Source: Mercenaria mercenaria (lineage: Eukaryota; Mollusca; Bivalvia; Venerida; Veneridae). From it: a stretch of 64,000 bases of DNA. A program made the translations under genes and the position numbers. The notes under the pieces are model-generated. The model had not been told where the DNA came from. It did not search any database and saw only the letters and a list, made by a program, of their open reading frames with translations. The number at the start of each line of letters is the position of its first letter. Within the stretch, counting starts at the first letter, position 1. The stretch covers positions 56,892,501 through 56,956,500 of the forward strand of contig NC_069361.1 of the NCBI RefSeq assembly GCF_021730395.1, given 5' to 3'. This document shows, in pieces, positions 51,901 to 60,562 of the stretch.

Positions 51901-54474
51901 GGAAGATTTATGGATATATATCAACTTTTAAACCATGTTAAAAGTTACATTAAGATTTTCTAGCTTATTTACTTAATTTGAAATCAGACTAAAACTGTTC
52001 TGCTTTGATTCGAGGTAAATTGTTTATTTCTACATTTTTAAAACAGCAGACACAATTTTTACAATGGTGTGTATTTACTTGTTAGGATTATGTTGCATGC
52101 AAAAATTTACAGGTCATTTCCGTAATAGCTCGAGAATACATGTATGTTGAGAACACATGACGTCAGGATATAAGCTATGAGTAAAACTTTAACATTACAA
52201 TAAGCATATTCTAAGTCGAAAAGGGGCCATAATTCAGTCAAAATGCTTGATAGAGTTGCCTCCTCCTTTTTACAGACTGGGGTCATGATGGTAAACATGT
52301 ATGCAAAATATGAAAGCAATATCTCAATGGACTTTGAAAATATTTGGGTTGGTACGCTAACTTTAACATTTGTGTGACACTCACGCTAATGTTAACGCTC
52401 ACGCCGACGCCGGGGCGAGTAGGATAGCTCTCCTATTCTTTGAATAGTCGAGCTAATTATTAAAACCATTGTAACAGACATGAAATAACAAGAGCTGTCA
52501 CTGTAAGTGACAAATGCCCCTGAAGCGTGCCTAAGAATGCTACAGTTGTCTGCTCAAAATATGCCAGAATAGTTTAGGTATGAATCATTTTGTGACCTTG
52601 ACCTGAGAGACCCGAGTCATAACCGAGACACACCTTCTCAATATGGTTAACACATGTATCAAATTATTTTCAAATCCCTTGATAAATGGCAGAGTTATTG
52701 ACCAGAAAACTTATGGGCAAAACTAGGCTACAGATAGGATAACTGACTGAAAATTATTTTGGGACAGGTATTTTTGGAAAAATTTGACACGCTGTCTTAT
52801 GTTACTGAAAATGCCATAAAACCTTAATAAACTGTTGGTACCAAGCTAAAACCGTGCTTTTTTTTTCATGCATTTAGGTAGCTTGTACATCTCAAATGAA
52901 ACTGGCTTAATCTTTGAGAAAAAAGGTTTTCTTATAGGCATAAAGACACTAAATAGGAAAATGGCACAAAAAAATTATAGTCCCATAATGGCGGATTCAA
53001 ATTTTTTTTTTGCTCTGTAGAGCTATTTTCCTTATTTTCTTTGCAATTTTTTTCTGAAATCACATGACAGATCTATGACTGACATTTTGAAAGCATTTTC
53101 ATAATGAAATGATTGCCTGACAGAATTTGTTGGAATCTTAGGTCATACACCACCACTACAATTTGAGGTCTCATTTTTTAGCTGATTTTGCAGTTTGTTC
53201 TTTTGACTGAAAATATTTTTCTTGCATCAAACATGACCCCCACTTTTCTTTTGATTTTTATTCAGCACTGACAATATTCTTCAAGAAAATGTAAGTTACA
53301 GACATTTAAAATGGGTCCTGATGTGTGCTGCAGCCATTTGAAATAAGTCAATTTTATATCAAATATCTATAGAAGAACAGCTATTTAGTGTGTTGTAACC
53401 AAGAAGGAGAAATGACACCGAGCCGGCACCATTCGACTCTAGCCCAACAAATTGTAAGAGAGTTGCAATATTGTGATAATTTTTGCACAGGTCAATATCT
53501 CTCCTCCACATACAACATAGGAAAGACCTTTTCTGTGGAGAACCTTCCGCGACAATTCTATGTGCCGATTTTTAAATCGCATTTTAAATATAAAACAAAA
53601 GTTGTCCGTAAGACAGCCAAGCTCGACAATTCGAAATATTGTCACGGAAGCAGAAAATTATTACCCAAAATGTTAAATATCAAAAGAGTTTTAAGTTCGG
53701 AAGGGGACATAATTTGACCAAAATGCACAATCATCAGAGTTATGGAACTTGATGCTATCAACTAGTTTTATAACCCCGAAGAAACATGTTAAATTTCAAT
53801 TCCATATCTGCATTAGTTTTGGAGATAGTAACTTGCATGTAAAACTTTAACCAGGATTTTCTAAGTCCAAAAGGGGGCATAATTTGCCCAAAATACATGT
53901 CAGAGTTATGGGATTTGACCAAGTGAGATAGGTAATTTATCTAGAAAAAGAAAAAATAAGTTTCAAATCTATATGCTTTTTAGTAAAAGCTGTATGTACT
54001 TGCACGCAAAACTTAAACCAGAATTTTCTAAGTCCAAAAGGGGGCATAATTTGGCCAAAATGAAGGTCAGAGTTATGGGATTTGGTGCTATCAACTAGTT
54101 TTATAACCCCGAAGACACGTGAAGTTTCAATTCAATATCTGCATTAGTTTTGGAGATAGCAACTTGCATGTAAAACTTTAACCAGAATTTTCTAAGTCCA
54201 AAAGGGGGCATAATTTGCTCAAAATACATGTTAGAGTTATGGAACTTGACCCAGTGAGGTTGGTAATTGACCTAGAAAAAGAATAAATAAGTTTCAAAGC
54301 TAATGCCTTTAAATGATAGCTGTATGTACTTGCATGCAAAAACTTAACCAAGGTGTGACGCCGACGCCAGGGTGAGTAGAATAGCTAGACTATTCTTTGA
54401 ATAGTCGAGCTAAAAACAAAAATACTAGGGAAATTTTAAGTTACCTGGAAAGAATATCCATTTTTTCCTTCCAT
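36765..54474 (-). CDS. CCS: Copper chaperone for superoxide dismutase (CCS), complete
   Basis: Seven exons on - join in phase: 54445-54474, 49894-49966, 49079-49219, 46763-46943, 44269-44308, 43810-43976 and 36765-36900, giving 255 residues (human CCS 274). CCS loads copper into Cu/Zn SOD1 and helps form its disulphide in the cytosol and mitochondrial space. Domain 1 has a heavy-metal-associated fold with LTCEGC (Cys19, Cys22; usual M is L) and ends STGRRAILKGMG. Domain 2 is SOD-like from HLGAAV (83) to about 210. Domain 3 has CGIIARSAGLFQNPKRFCAC with the CxC at 231-233. Domain 2 lacks the expected zinc loop, and the HVH motif reads CMH (129-131). The start is fixed by a stop (TGA) immediately before ATG. 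Introns total about 17 kb and are full of repeats. Confidence 0.95.
36965..38176 (+). mobile_element. HINE-like element H, in CCS intron 6
   Basis: It starts ACAAGGCAGTCTGAAAGACA with arm ATCCCCCGCC. Seven core repeats of about 150 bp follow (TGTGACCTTGACCTTGA, GACTCATG, GATCATTTGACCCAAGTTT, CCTTCAAGGGGTTTAGGAGA), then a GGACGGACGGAAGG tract. It ends in GCCACGGCGGGGGATTAATAAA. The 5' arm is the exact complement of GGCGGGGGAT. It is antisense to CCS. Confidence 0.88.
38250..40448 (+). mobile_element. HINE-like element I, split by element J
   Basis: It starts ACTAGAGCTATCACTAAAGGTGAT, arm GTACCCCTCG. It is interrupted at 38391-39887 by J, then continues with two or three core repeats (AACAAAGTCCCATAACTCTG, ACTTGTGTGAAGTTTCATTA), an ACAGACGGACAGACAGAC tract and a 3' end TTGTTGTCGAGGGGTACAAG. 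The arm is the exact complement of CGAGGGGTAC. Confidence 0.85.
38391..39887 (+). mobile_element. HINE-like element J, nested in I
   Basis: It starts ACAAGAGGGCCATGAAGGCCC (hairpin), arm GCTCACCTGA. About nine core repeats of 130-150 bp follow (GACCAAGTTTCATTAAGAT, CTAGAGTGTTAACAAGCTTT, GACCTAGTTTTTGACCC), then GACGGACGGACGGATGACGG. It ends GGCTCAGGTGAGCTAAAA. It is a close relative of element L. Confidence 0.9.
40495..41313 (+). mobile_element. HINE-like element K, left part
   Basis: It starts ACAAGAGCTGTCTGTTGACAGC, arm CTGGCTCCACTATTC. About four core repeats follow (GGTAAACAAGTGGTCAAAGT, AAAAAGGGCCATAAT, CTTGCCTA). It is cut by element L and unrelated sequence. A further core unit of the same subfamily lies at 43497-43612. 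The 3' hairpin was not found. Confidence 0.75.
41314..42694 (+). mobile_element. HINE-like element L, inserted within K
   Basis: It starts ACAAGAGGGCCATGAAGGCCC, arm GCTCACCTGA. About eight core repeats closely match element J, followed by GACGACGGACGGACAACGCC and the long 3' hairpin GAGCACCTTCGTGCTC, then AGGTGAGCTAAAA. It lies in CCS intron 6, antisense to CCS. Confidence 0.9.
42695..43496. other. Sequence separating the two parts of element K
   Basis: It starts with a partial copy (42728-42765) of the words ACGGATTAACAGTTTGCAAC that also precede element L at 41253. It ends with GAATATTCGAATATTG and TTCGTTCCCATCCCTAG, which looks like a hAT-type terminus, but no matching left end could be fixed. 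No gene seen. Confidence 0.45.
43497..43612 (+). repeat. Separated core unit of element K
   Basis: AAGTTTCAAAGCCGCATGTC, then AAATAGTTTTGACAAAATG and TCCAAAAAGGGCCATAATTC, match the K core repeat. It has no terminal hairpin and is probably the remaining right portion of K. Confidence 0.65.
43810..43976 (-). CDS. CCS: CCS exon 6 (end of SOD-like domain)
   Basis: On - the acceptor is CTTGTTTTAG and the donor GGAAG|GTATGT. It encodes GDFGDIEVGPDGRAEFRF and LKVWEMIGRSMMIH. The usual acidic zinc-site residues of SOD1 are not kept. It starts in phase 0 and ends two bases into a codon. Confidence 0.9.
44269..44308 (-). CDS. CCS: CCS exon 5 (40-bp micro-exon)
   Basis: On - the acceptor is TTCTTTTTTCAG and the donor AAG|GTAAGG. 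It encodes CGDVFGIEESNNK, replacing the much longer zinc loop found in this place in human CCS and SOD1. The phases fit exons 4 and 6, so no exon seems to be missing. Confidence 0.85.
44796..45073 (+). repeat. 47-bp minisatellite in CCS intron 4, six copies
   Basis: Six units of GGAACTGTAAGTGTTTTTGC, ATGTTGTTTTGTTCTGGCAA and ATACAAT. Both strands stay open, giving spurious repeat peptides (LPEQNNMQK type on -). Confidence 0.93.
45103..46672 (+). repeat. 64-bp minisatellite in CCS intron 4, ~24 copies
   Basis: About 24 units of roughly 64 bp (AGGGGTAAAATGATACAGAA, CAGGTACCACTGCCTTACTG, ACCGACAGATGGATGGACAC, ACAG), with some shortened units and point variants (ACAGAA/AAAGAA, ACTGACC/TCTGACC). 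The unit lacks stops on -, so open frames up to 201 residues arise there in all phases. The text resembles the end tract of the HINE-like elements (ACCGACAGATGGATGGAC) and may have grown from one. Confidence 0.93.
46763..46943 (-). CDS. CCS: CCS exon 4 (SOD-like domain, first half)
   Basis: On - the acceptor is GTGTTTACAG and the donor GAAAG|GTGACT. It encodes HLGAAVSIMEAGSDVVRG, VIDGTIDGLSPGKHAL and CMHECGDISDGCE. The HVH copper motif of SOD1/CCS reads CMH here. Confidence 0.93.
47132..47250 (+). repeat. ~40-bp tandem repeat, three copies
   Basis: Three units of CATCCATGCTTTTTTATTGG, then CATAACATCAAAACTGAAGT. They lie in CCS intron 3. Confidence 0.9.
47251..47770. other. CCS intron 3, nothing recognised
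   Basis: AT-rich intronic sequence without a supported feature. Confidence 0.55.
47771..49018 (+). mobile_element. HINE-like element M, in CCS intron 3
   Basis: It starts ACAAGCGCTGTCACAGGAGACAGC (hairpin), arm GCTCGACTATTTCG. Six or seven core repeats of about 150-160 bp follow (TTCTAAGTAAAAAGGGGAAT, AAGTTTGAATCAAATCCATT, AAGTGCATCAAAACT), then GACGCCGACACCGGGGCGAG. It ends TTCGTATAGTCGAGCTAATAAA. It is antisense to CCS. Confidence 0.88.
49079..49219 (-). CDS. CCS: CCS exon 3 (end of metal-binding domain 1)
   Basis: On - the acceptor is AAATTTACAG and the donor CTAAAG|GTCAGA. It encodes NSLDVDLTNGQVLVEG and IIESTGRRAILKGMGG, the strand-helix end of the HMA fold that is well conserved in CCS. 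Confidence 0.94.
49220..49893. other. CCS intron 2
   Basis: AT-rich. It holds a two-copy ~38-bp repeat at 49442-49520 (TTGATTAAGTTGTACACAAA in both). No other element was seen. Confidence 0.6.
49894..49966 (-). CDS. CCS: CCS exon 2 (copper-binding CxxC)
   Basis: On - the acceptor is TTTTTATTCAAG and the donor TCACAG|GTATAT. It encodes LEFDVELTCEGCVKSVKK with the CxxC at Cys19/Cys22. The usual MTCxxC reads LTCxxC. Confidence 0.93.
50286..50586 (+). mobile_element. HINE-like element N (single core unit)
   Basis: A short copy. It starts ACAAGAAGCTGTGTTC with arm ATGCCCCCGG and has one core unit (AAGGTCAAGGTCAAACTGAG). It ends GATGCCGGGGGCATAAAAAG. The arm is the exact complement of CCGGGGGCAT. 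It lies in CCS intron 1, antisense, and is related to E by its termini. Confidence 0.85.
50943..52169. mobile_element. Inverted-repeat DNA element inserted in O
   Basis: Its ends are ATCCTGGCATCATGTGTTCT and, in complement, ATCCTGACGTCATGTGTTCT. Comparison with the uninterrupted element G fixes the insertion. The 1.23-kb body has no recognised transposase and carries a TTAA-flanked MITE. Confidence 0.82.
51476..51681. mobile_element. TTAA-flanked (piggyBac-type) MITE
   Basis: A 206-bp element between TTAA at 51472-51475 and 51682-51685. Its ends are CCCTTAGCCTGCT and, in complement, CCTTTAGCATGCT. The middle has the strong palindrome GATCAGACGCCGATT and its mirror (51531-51563). TTAA plus a CC-start terminus is the piggyBac hallmark. 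This is the innermost of three nested insertions. Confidence 0.85.
52498..52790 (+). mobile_element. HINE-like element P (5' part only)
   Basis: It starts ACAAGAGCTGTCACTGTAAGTGAC (hairpin GTCACTGTAAGTGAC) and arm ATGCCCCTGAAG, followed by core-like text (TGTGACCTTGACCTGAGAGA). No matching 3' hairpin follows, so the right end is lost or unrecognised and the end given is approximate. Confidence 0.65.
52791..53593. other. CCS intron 1, nothing recognised
   Basis: AT-rich. An open frame of about 109 residues (53388-53717) runs into the next element and shows no familiar motif. Confidence 0.5.
53594..54415 (+). mobile_element. HINE-like element Q, in CCS intron 1
   Basis: It starts ACAAAAGTTGTCCGTAAGACAGC, arm GCTCGACAATTCG. 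About four core repeats follow (TTTTGGAGATAGTAACTTGC, AAAACTTTAACCAG, AAGTCCAAAAGGGGGCATAA), then GACGCCGACGCCAGGGTGAG. It ends TTTGAATAGTCGAGCTAAAA. Same subfamily as C. It ends only 30 bases from CCS exon 1. Confidence 0.87.
54445..54474 (-). CDS. CCS: CCS exon 1 (start codon, 10 residues)
   Basis: On - an ATG (54472-54474) opens MEGKNGYSFQ and meets the donor CAG|GTAACT in phase 0, which joins LEFDVELTC in exon 2. A stop (TGA) directly precedes the ATG in frame. This first exon is short but the phase fits exactly. Confidence 0.8.
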
Positions 54475-54700
54475 TCAATTGATGTTTATGTGAATGAACG
54501 GCAAAACATGAGTTTGTCACTGTTTTAAACAATGCACCCTTTAATATAAAGTTTGCACACACATTTCACATGGCTCTGCTTCGTGTCACCTTATCGATAA
54601 CGACCAACCGCACTGTCAGCAGTACTGAGTTTAATGGCGGACATGTTAATACAGCGAGGTAGCCAAATGAAACATATAGTGTTTACGCTTTATTAACGTG
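54475..54700. promoter_or_regulatory. Candidate CCS promoter, possibly bidirectional
   Basis: Sequence immediately upstream of CCS. On + it carries AATGGCGGACATGTTAATAC (ATG at about 54634) followed by GCGAG|GTAGCC, which could be a short first exon (MADMLIQR) of a divergent gene. No TATA or binding site could be supported. Confidence 0.3.
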
Positions 54701-55777
54701 TTTTACTGTTATGTTTAAACCATAAAATGATTCAGTTTTATTTTGTTTTATGATTTCAATGTTTAGGTATATTGCCCGATCGTTTTTTACCTTAATCTAT
54801 TTTCACCATAGAAAAGGTCTTTACTGGTTTTGACGTACAGAGAGGGATTCTGCCCTCTTACAAAAATATCTCAGAATAAGTTCTGATGTCAAATTATTTG
54901 GACTACATAATAAGTAGCTTATTAGCTACTTAGCAGTGGCTAGGTAGCCGGCTCTATATATATGCTGCTTTCTCCTTGATTCGAGCCTCTTAAATCTTTT
55001 AGGGGTGTGCATATTTTTGTAAACCTGTTCAATTAAATAATTTTTGTTTGTTGTTACAAAAATATTTGCATTTAACAATGGACATTAAGAATTACAATGT
55101 TATCATCTTTTATAGGTACTTTTTTCACGAGACTGAAGGAAGTCAAACTCCACATCATTTTAAAACTTTCTAATTGATTCGAGCCCTTTGTTTGGTAGGT
55201 CAATAAGTGTTAATGTTTGCACAGTCTATTCCCTTAAAGCAAATTTCTATCAAGACTGAATTCTTGTTCATTTGTTAAAACAGTCGAAATATGCTCAGGA
55301 TGCTTTTAATTTGAAATCTGGGCTCACAATATTACCCACTGTGTAATTTCCTTTTGAAATAAGCAATTGTTGATGCAAAGTATCAAAACAGGAATTTACT
55401 CAATTTTTCAGTGGTTCATGACTAATATTTTCCAAGGCATTTTAAAATGTAAATGACACAAGTTTCTGATGAAAAAACATGCTACATGAGCATGAATTTT
55501 ACTAAAACACAAGGGCTCAAATCGATGAGAAAGCTCGAATCGAAAAGAAACAGGCATACATATCATATATGAACCTGTAAGTCAAGTTAGCTGGCTCTCT
55601 GTCAGTTTTGATTACAAGATGAAAATTGTGTTTTTGGACTCTTGTATGTGTATGAATAACTAATTAATTATGTTTTTGAACAAAAATATTACTGATAAAG
55701 TTTTATAGGGTGTTGAAGTTATGTACCAGATTTTGACAGGTAACAAATTTTTTAGGTTTTTATGCAGAAGTGACTGC
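54701..55777. other. Intergenic AT-rich sequence
   Basis: Nothing recognised. Short phrases such as GATTCGAGCC recur near 54980 and 55176 but do not form a clear repeat. Confidence 0.5.
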
Positions 55778-56781
55778 AACTAACTCATGCTTCCCAACCC
55801 TCCCGATTAGGAAGCCAAAACCCGATCACCCTGATCAGCATTCAAAAAACCCGATCTGAATATTTTCCAATGTTATGTGTAATGAAAATAGCCTCTGGGC
55901 ATTGACAGATTGCCCTTTCAAAACCAGCCAGGTTGGCCAATGTCCGCAGGACATATTCCGTGTATTGTACTGTCGATTATAGCGGCTTTGATCAACAGGC
56001 CGACACGTGGGTGCATCAACCGTGAATGACCCTGATTAAGAACTGACAGGATATTGCAATCAATAACTGTTTTATGAAATTATGATACTTTAATTGGGAA
56101 CAACAGATGAAAATTTGTCGTTTTTAGCACGGCGGCGGTGAAGCTACATGCAGCCTTTTATGGAAGAGATGATTGAAAACGGTCAATTAAACGATAATTA
56201 ATTTTAAAGGTTGTAATCATTTAAAATGTAGATTGATTAACGCACATTTTCAACGCGCTCATTAGGCCTTTAGAAATTAAATATTCATAACTTTATCATG
56301 ACATCACAGTACATTAGGGGTTCTTGGGTATAATGAAGTATATTTACAAAGAATATAATAGTGACTTTAGAAATAAATATCACACTATTTTCGAAATCAA
56401 ATTAAGATTTTTCACAACACATGCTCCAGATGATGCTACAAGCAACAAAACTTTGAAGTTTCATCGAAATATCATATCGATTTAATACCTTTATTTTAGT
56501 CAAGTTTGAGATTTTACACAGGGAGTCTATGATAAAGTCCAAGTAAAATGTAATCAATACCCAAGTGAACTTAGTATCATTCCGCAATGTTTTGGACATG
56601 TTAAAATTATGAATTGAATACATGTCTGCTCTTTGCCAATTGTAGACCAACCCATGAAAATTGACCAGACTCGAAATATTGTATATCAATTTTATCTACA
56701 AGATTTATTATTCCTTCACGGATTCCATTTATAAAAATAGTTAGATAAACTTTAGAATGATACCATGTAATGTAATTTCAA

Positions 56782-57745
56782 ACAAGAGCTGTCGGAGGAC
56801 AGCAACGCTCGACTATTCAACAGCCTTGTCAATTGAATGAATACAAAAGTTGAAAAAGGGGCATAATTTTGTAAAATGCAAAGTAGAGGAATTGAACCTC
56901 TGTACTGCATGTCATATCATGACAGTGAACAAGTGTGTGAAGTTTCAATCCTTTCCAATTTGTGGATACTGAGATACCAGCTTACATACAAAAACTTAAC
57001 AAAAAACTGCTAAGTCAAAGGGGCATAATTTTGTAAAAATGCCAAGTAGAGTTATGGGACCTTCACAGTGCATGTTAGATCATGACAGTGAACAAGTGTG
57101 TGAAGTTTCAATCCATTCCAATTAGTGGATACTGAGATATCAGATTACATACAAAAATTTAACCAAAAACTGCTAAGTCGAAAAAGGGGCATAATTTGAA
57201 AAAAAAAGAGAGTAGAGTTATGGGACTTGCTTAGTGCATGTCAGATCATGATAGTGAACAAGTATGTGAAGTTTCAATCCATTCCCATTAGTAAGTACTG
57301 AGATACCAGCTTACATACAAAACCTTAACCAAAAATTTCTAAGTCGAAAAAGGGGCATAATTTTGTAAAAAGCAAAATAGAGTTATGGAACCTGTGCAAT
57401 GTAAGTCAGTTTGTCACAGTGAATAAGTGTGTGAAGTTTCAATCCATTCCCACAAGTGGTTACTGAGTTACCAGCTTACATACAAAACCTTAACCAAAAA
57501 TTTCTAAGTCGAAAAAGGGGCATAATTTTGTAAAAAGCAAAATAGAGTTATGGAACCTGTGCAATGTAAGTCAGTTTGTCACAGTGAATAAGTGTGTGAA
57601 GTTTCAATCCATTCCCACAAGTGGTTACTGAGATACCAGCTTACATACAAAACCTTAACCAAAATCGGGACGCGGACGCGGACGCAGACGCCGACGCATG
57701 GGCGAGTGCAATAGCTCACTATTCTATGAATAGTCGAGCTAAAAA
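56782..57745 (+). mobile_element. HINE-like element R
   Basis: It starts ACAAGAGCTGTCGGAGGACAGC, arm GCTCGACTATTCAA. Five core repeats of about 170 bp follow (GTGTGAAGTTTCAATCCATT, AAGTCGAAAAAGGGGCATAA, CAGCTTACATACAAAA), the last two almost identical, then GACGCGGACGCGGACGCAG. It ends CTATGAATAGTCGAGCTAAAA. Confidence 0.9.
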
Positions 57746-57950
57746 AGGGTGCTAGGCTATTGTTTTAAAAGACTAAATTATTCAATGTCTTGGATTGTAT
57801 ATATTCATTCAAAATTAGTTAAAGGCTTTCACCGGAACCTCTTGACATTTTGAAGTTGTTGAAATATATAACTGACAAGTTAGCGTAGCTCTGGGCAGGT
57901 TAAGACATAACACCAGGAAAACTACATCTTAATTTGGTAATCAACAGTCT

Positions 57951-58031
57951 GGCCGGTGCATATAAAAGGTCTATGTACCAGGCACTCAGGGAGGCGAGGC
58001 GGCAGAGCCACCAACCGTGGTTCTGCCAACG
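57951..58031 (+). CDS. Candidate isolated exon (+), unrecognised
   Basis: An 81-bp GC-richer island between AATCAACAG and CCAAC|GTAAGT, a consensus donor. It reads LAGAYKRSMYQALREARR and then QSHQPWFCQ. Base composition and splice sites look exon-like, but no partner exon was found and it lies inside the hAT-like element. It may be a host exon, part of a captured gene, or chance. Confidence 0.3.
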
Positions 58032-58505
58032 TAAGTCAAAAATACTATTATGCCTCGTTAGGTTACCTTCCAAATATTTAGATTTCATGAAAGACAACTC
58101 AAACATAATTAGTTCTTAACATTTTACAGTAGCTAAATATTATTTGAAAGATGGACACTGAGACAATAAAATTACTTGTATTAAAAGACTTTCTTTAACT
58201 ACCAGAAATTAAATAAACATCAGAAACGAACTATTGTGTCTTCGATCTTATATATGTGTGTGAAAGTTCTACCACAGGTTTTACAAGTCTGGTAACACTG
58301 GAGCCATGTGGCTTTTAGAGGCCATTACGCTACAACCAAATTTAGTAAAATCGATCTATTATTACGAAGTCGTACTTTCCAAGAACATGACACACGGATG
58401 CAGATCTTGAAAATTTGAAAACATAGACTCTACATCCCTATGAAAATAACCGGTAAGTTAGTGATAAAGTTATAAACACTTACTGAGATTTAAATCAAAA
58501 AACTA

Positions 58506-60309
58506 ACAAGAGGGCCATAATGGCCCTATATCGCTCACCTGTTATCACTGCACTTAAAAACAAGAAGGTCAAAAAATCATAATCAAGATCAGTCAAAAGA
58601 ATTATGAGAAAATATAGTTGAAATTTTCTTAAAGTACTTCAAATAAAATTATTTTCAAATCAGACCAGTGGTTTCATCCAAGGTTTTCTGTATAGACATA
58701 TGGGAAAATGAGCCCCTCCCCCAGGCGGCCACTTTTTCAATGAATCAAAATTATTTGAAGAAATTTTGTAGAGGGTCACCCAAGAAACATTTGTGTAAAA
58801 TTATTTTGAAAACGGACCTGCAGTTTCTGATAAAAGGATTTTCAAAGTTCTATATAGGCATATAGGGAAAATAAGCAAAACCCCTTGGGGGCCATGTTTT
58901 TCGCTGAATCAAAATTATTTGAAGGAATATAGTACAGGATCACCAAAGGAACACTAGTCTTGTGTAAAATTGTTTTGAAATCAGTTTTCTATACCGCCAT
59001 AAGTCCAAAGGACAGGAACAACAAAGGGAGGAAATTTAACCAAAAAGAAAACAAAAATTCTTACAAGGTACAGACATGTCAAAATACACCTAAAAATTAA
59101 TGGTACCTTCCATGTACCACAGAAAAGTGCTCTTGGTTTTTCGCTTTGGCCAATAAAACAGAAGTTACTAAATAAGCTATTTAAACTGATTTAAAAAACA
59201 ATTATTGTAAGTGAACAAGGATCTGCCAAATAAAAACAAGAGCACCGCAATGCAACGCAAATGCAGAGCAATATACACACAAAACAAAGTTATATGACCT
59301 TTGACACCTAAGTGTGACCTTGACCTTGAAGTGAGCCATCTGAAACATGCGCTCTGCACGTCGTTTCAATTAGGTGAACATTTGTGTCAGGTTTCTTTGA
59401 AATCCTTCAAGGGGTTCAAGAGTTACAGAGCGGAAGGGAAATTGCTAACCAACAGACAGACAGACGGACACCGAGGCAATAACATAATACGCCCCTTTGG
59501 GCGTATAAAAAGGAATTGAGATCTTATGGTGATACAAGTTGTGTGCAAGTTTGGTTGAAATCAAATCATAAATGAAGCTGCTATTGTGCAGACAAGGTCA
59601 AAATAGCTAATTTTGGCCCTTTCAGGGGCCATAACTCTGGATCAGGCCGGTTTTAGAAAGGAACCAAGATCTTATAGTGACACATGTTTTGTGCAAGTTT
59701 GATTAAATTCAATTCATAAATGAAGCTGCTATTGTGCAGACAAGGTCAAAATAGCTAATTCTGGCCTTATCAAGGGCCATAACTCTGGAACCCATAACGG
59801 AATCTGGCCAGTTCAAGAAAGGAACCAAGATCTTATGGTGATACAAGTTGTGTGCAAGTTTGGTTAAAATCAAATCATAAATGAAGCTGCTTTTGTGCAG
59901 ACAAGGTCAAAATAGCTAATTTTGGCCCTTTCAGGGGCCATAACTCTGGAACCCATCATGGAATTTGGCTAATTCAAGAAAGGAACCAAGATCTTATGGT
60001 GACACAAGTTTTATGCAAGTTTGGTTAAAATGAAATCATAAATAAAGCTGCTATGGTGCAGACAAGGTCAAAATAGCTAATTTCGGCTCTTTCAGAGGCC
60101 ATAACTCTGGAACCCATAATGGGATCTGGCCAGTTCAAGACAGGAACCAAGATCTTATGGTGATACAAGTTGTGTGCAAGTTTGGTTAAAATAAAATCAT
60201 AAATGAAACCACTTATAGTCTATCGTGCAGACACGAAATTGTGGACGGACGACGGACGAAGGGCGATCACAAAAGCTCATCCTGTCACTATGTGACAGGT
60301 GAGCTAAAA
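58506..60309 (+). mobile_element. HINE-like element S, split by element T
   Basis: It starts ACAAGAGGGCCATAATGGCCC, arm GCTCACCTGTTATC. It has a unique left part, then four or five core repeats of about 170 bp (AACCAAGATCTTATGGTGA, GGCCATAACTCTGGAACCCA), then GTGGACGGACGACGGACGAAG. It ends in the hairpin CACTATGTGACAGGTGAGCTAAAA. Element T interrupts it at 59236-59510. Element U is a second copy of the family. Confidence 0.9.
59236..59510 (+). mobile_element. HINE-like element T, nested in S
   Basis: It starts ACAAGAGCACCGCAATGCAA. One core unit follows (AGTGTGACCTTGACCTTGAA, CCTTCAAGGGGTTCAAGAGT), then ACAGACAGACAGACGGACAC. It ends in the hairpin ACGCCCCTTTGGGCGTATAAAA. The 5' arm here does not clearly match the 3' hairpin. 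Element U, which lacks it at GCCAAATAAA, confirms the insertion. Confidence 0.8.
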
Positions 60310-60562
60310 ATGCAAGGCAACAGTTTTGTTTTCATAAATAAACTGTAAAAACGTTTTTATAAGGCCGAAATTTAAGTTAAATGTGCACGGTTGCAAGCAT
60401 GAAGTAAGCCGAAATTTCCAGTTATTACTCACAATGAACCGTAGGAATCCACACTTACGTTTGTATTACTGAATACTGTATGACTGTATGGAAAAACATA
60501 TTCATAATCAGTTATTTTATGTGTATTCATCTCTGAAACTTCCGAGCAACGAGGGAATGTTA

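Larger units (their letters stand above)
50887..52456 (+). mobile_element. HINE-like element O, carrying a nested inverted-repeat element
   Basis: It starts ACAAGAGCTGTCAGTTGACAGC, arm TTTGACTATTC. It breaks off after GCTTGATAGTATAA, and the 1.2-kb insertion follows. It resumes at ATAAGCTATGAGTAAAAC, exactly where element G continues, and ends GACGCCGGGGCGAG...TTTGAATAGTCGAGCTAA. Confidence 0.88.
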
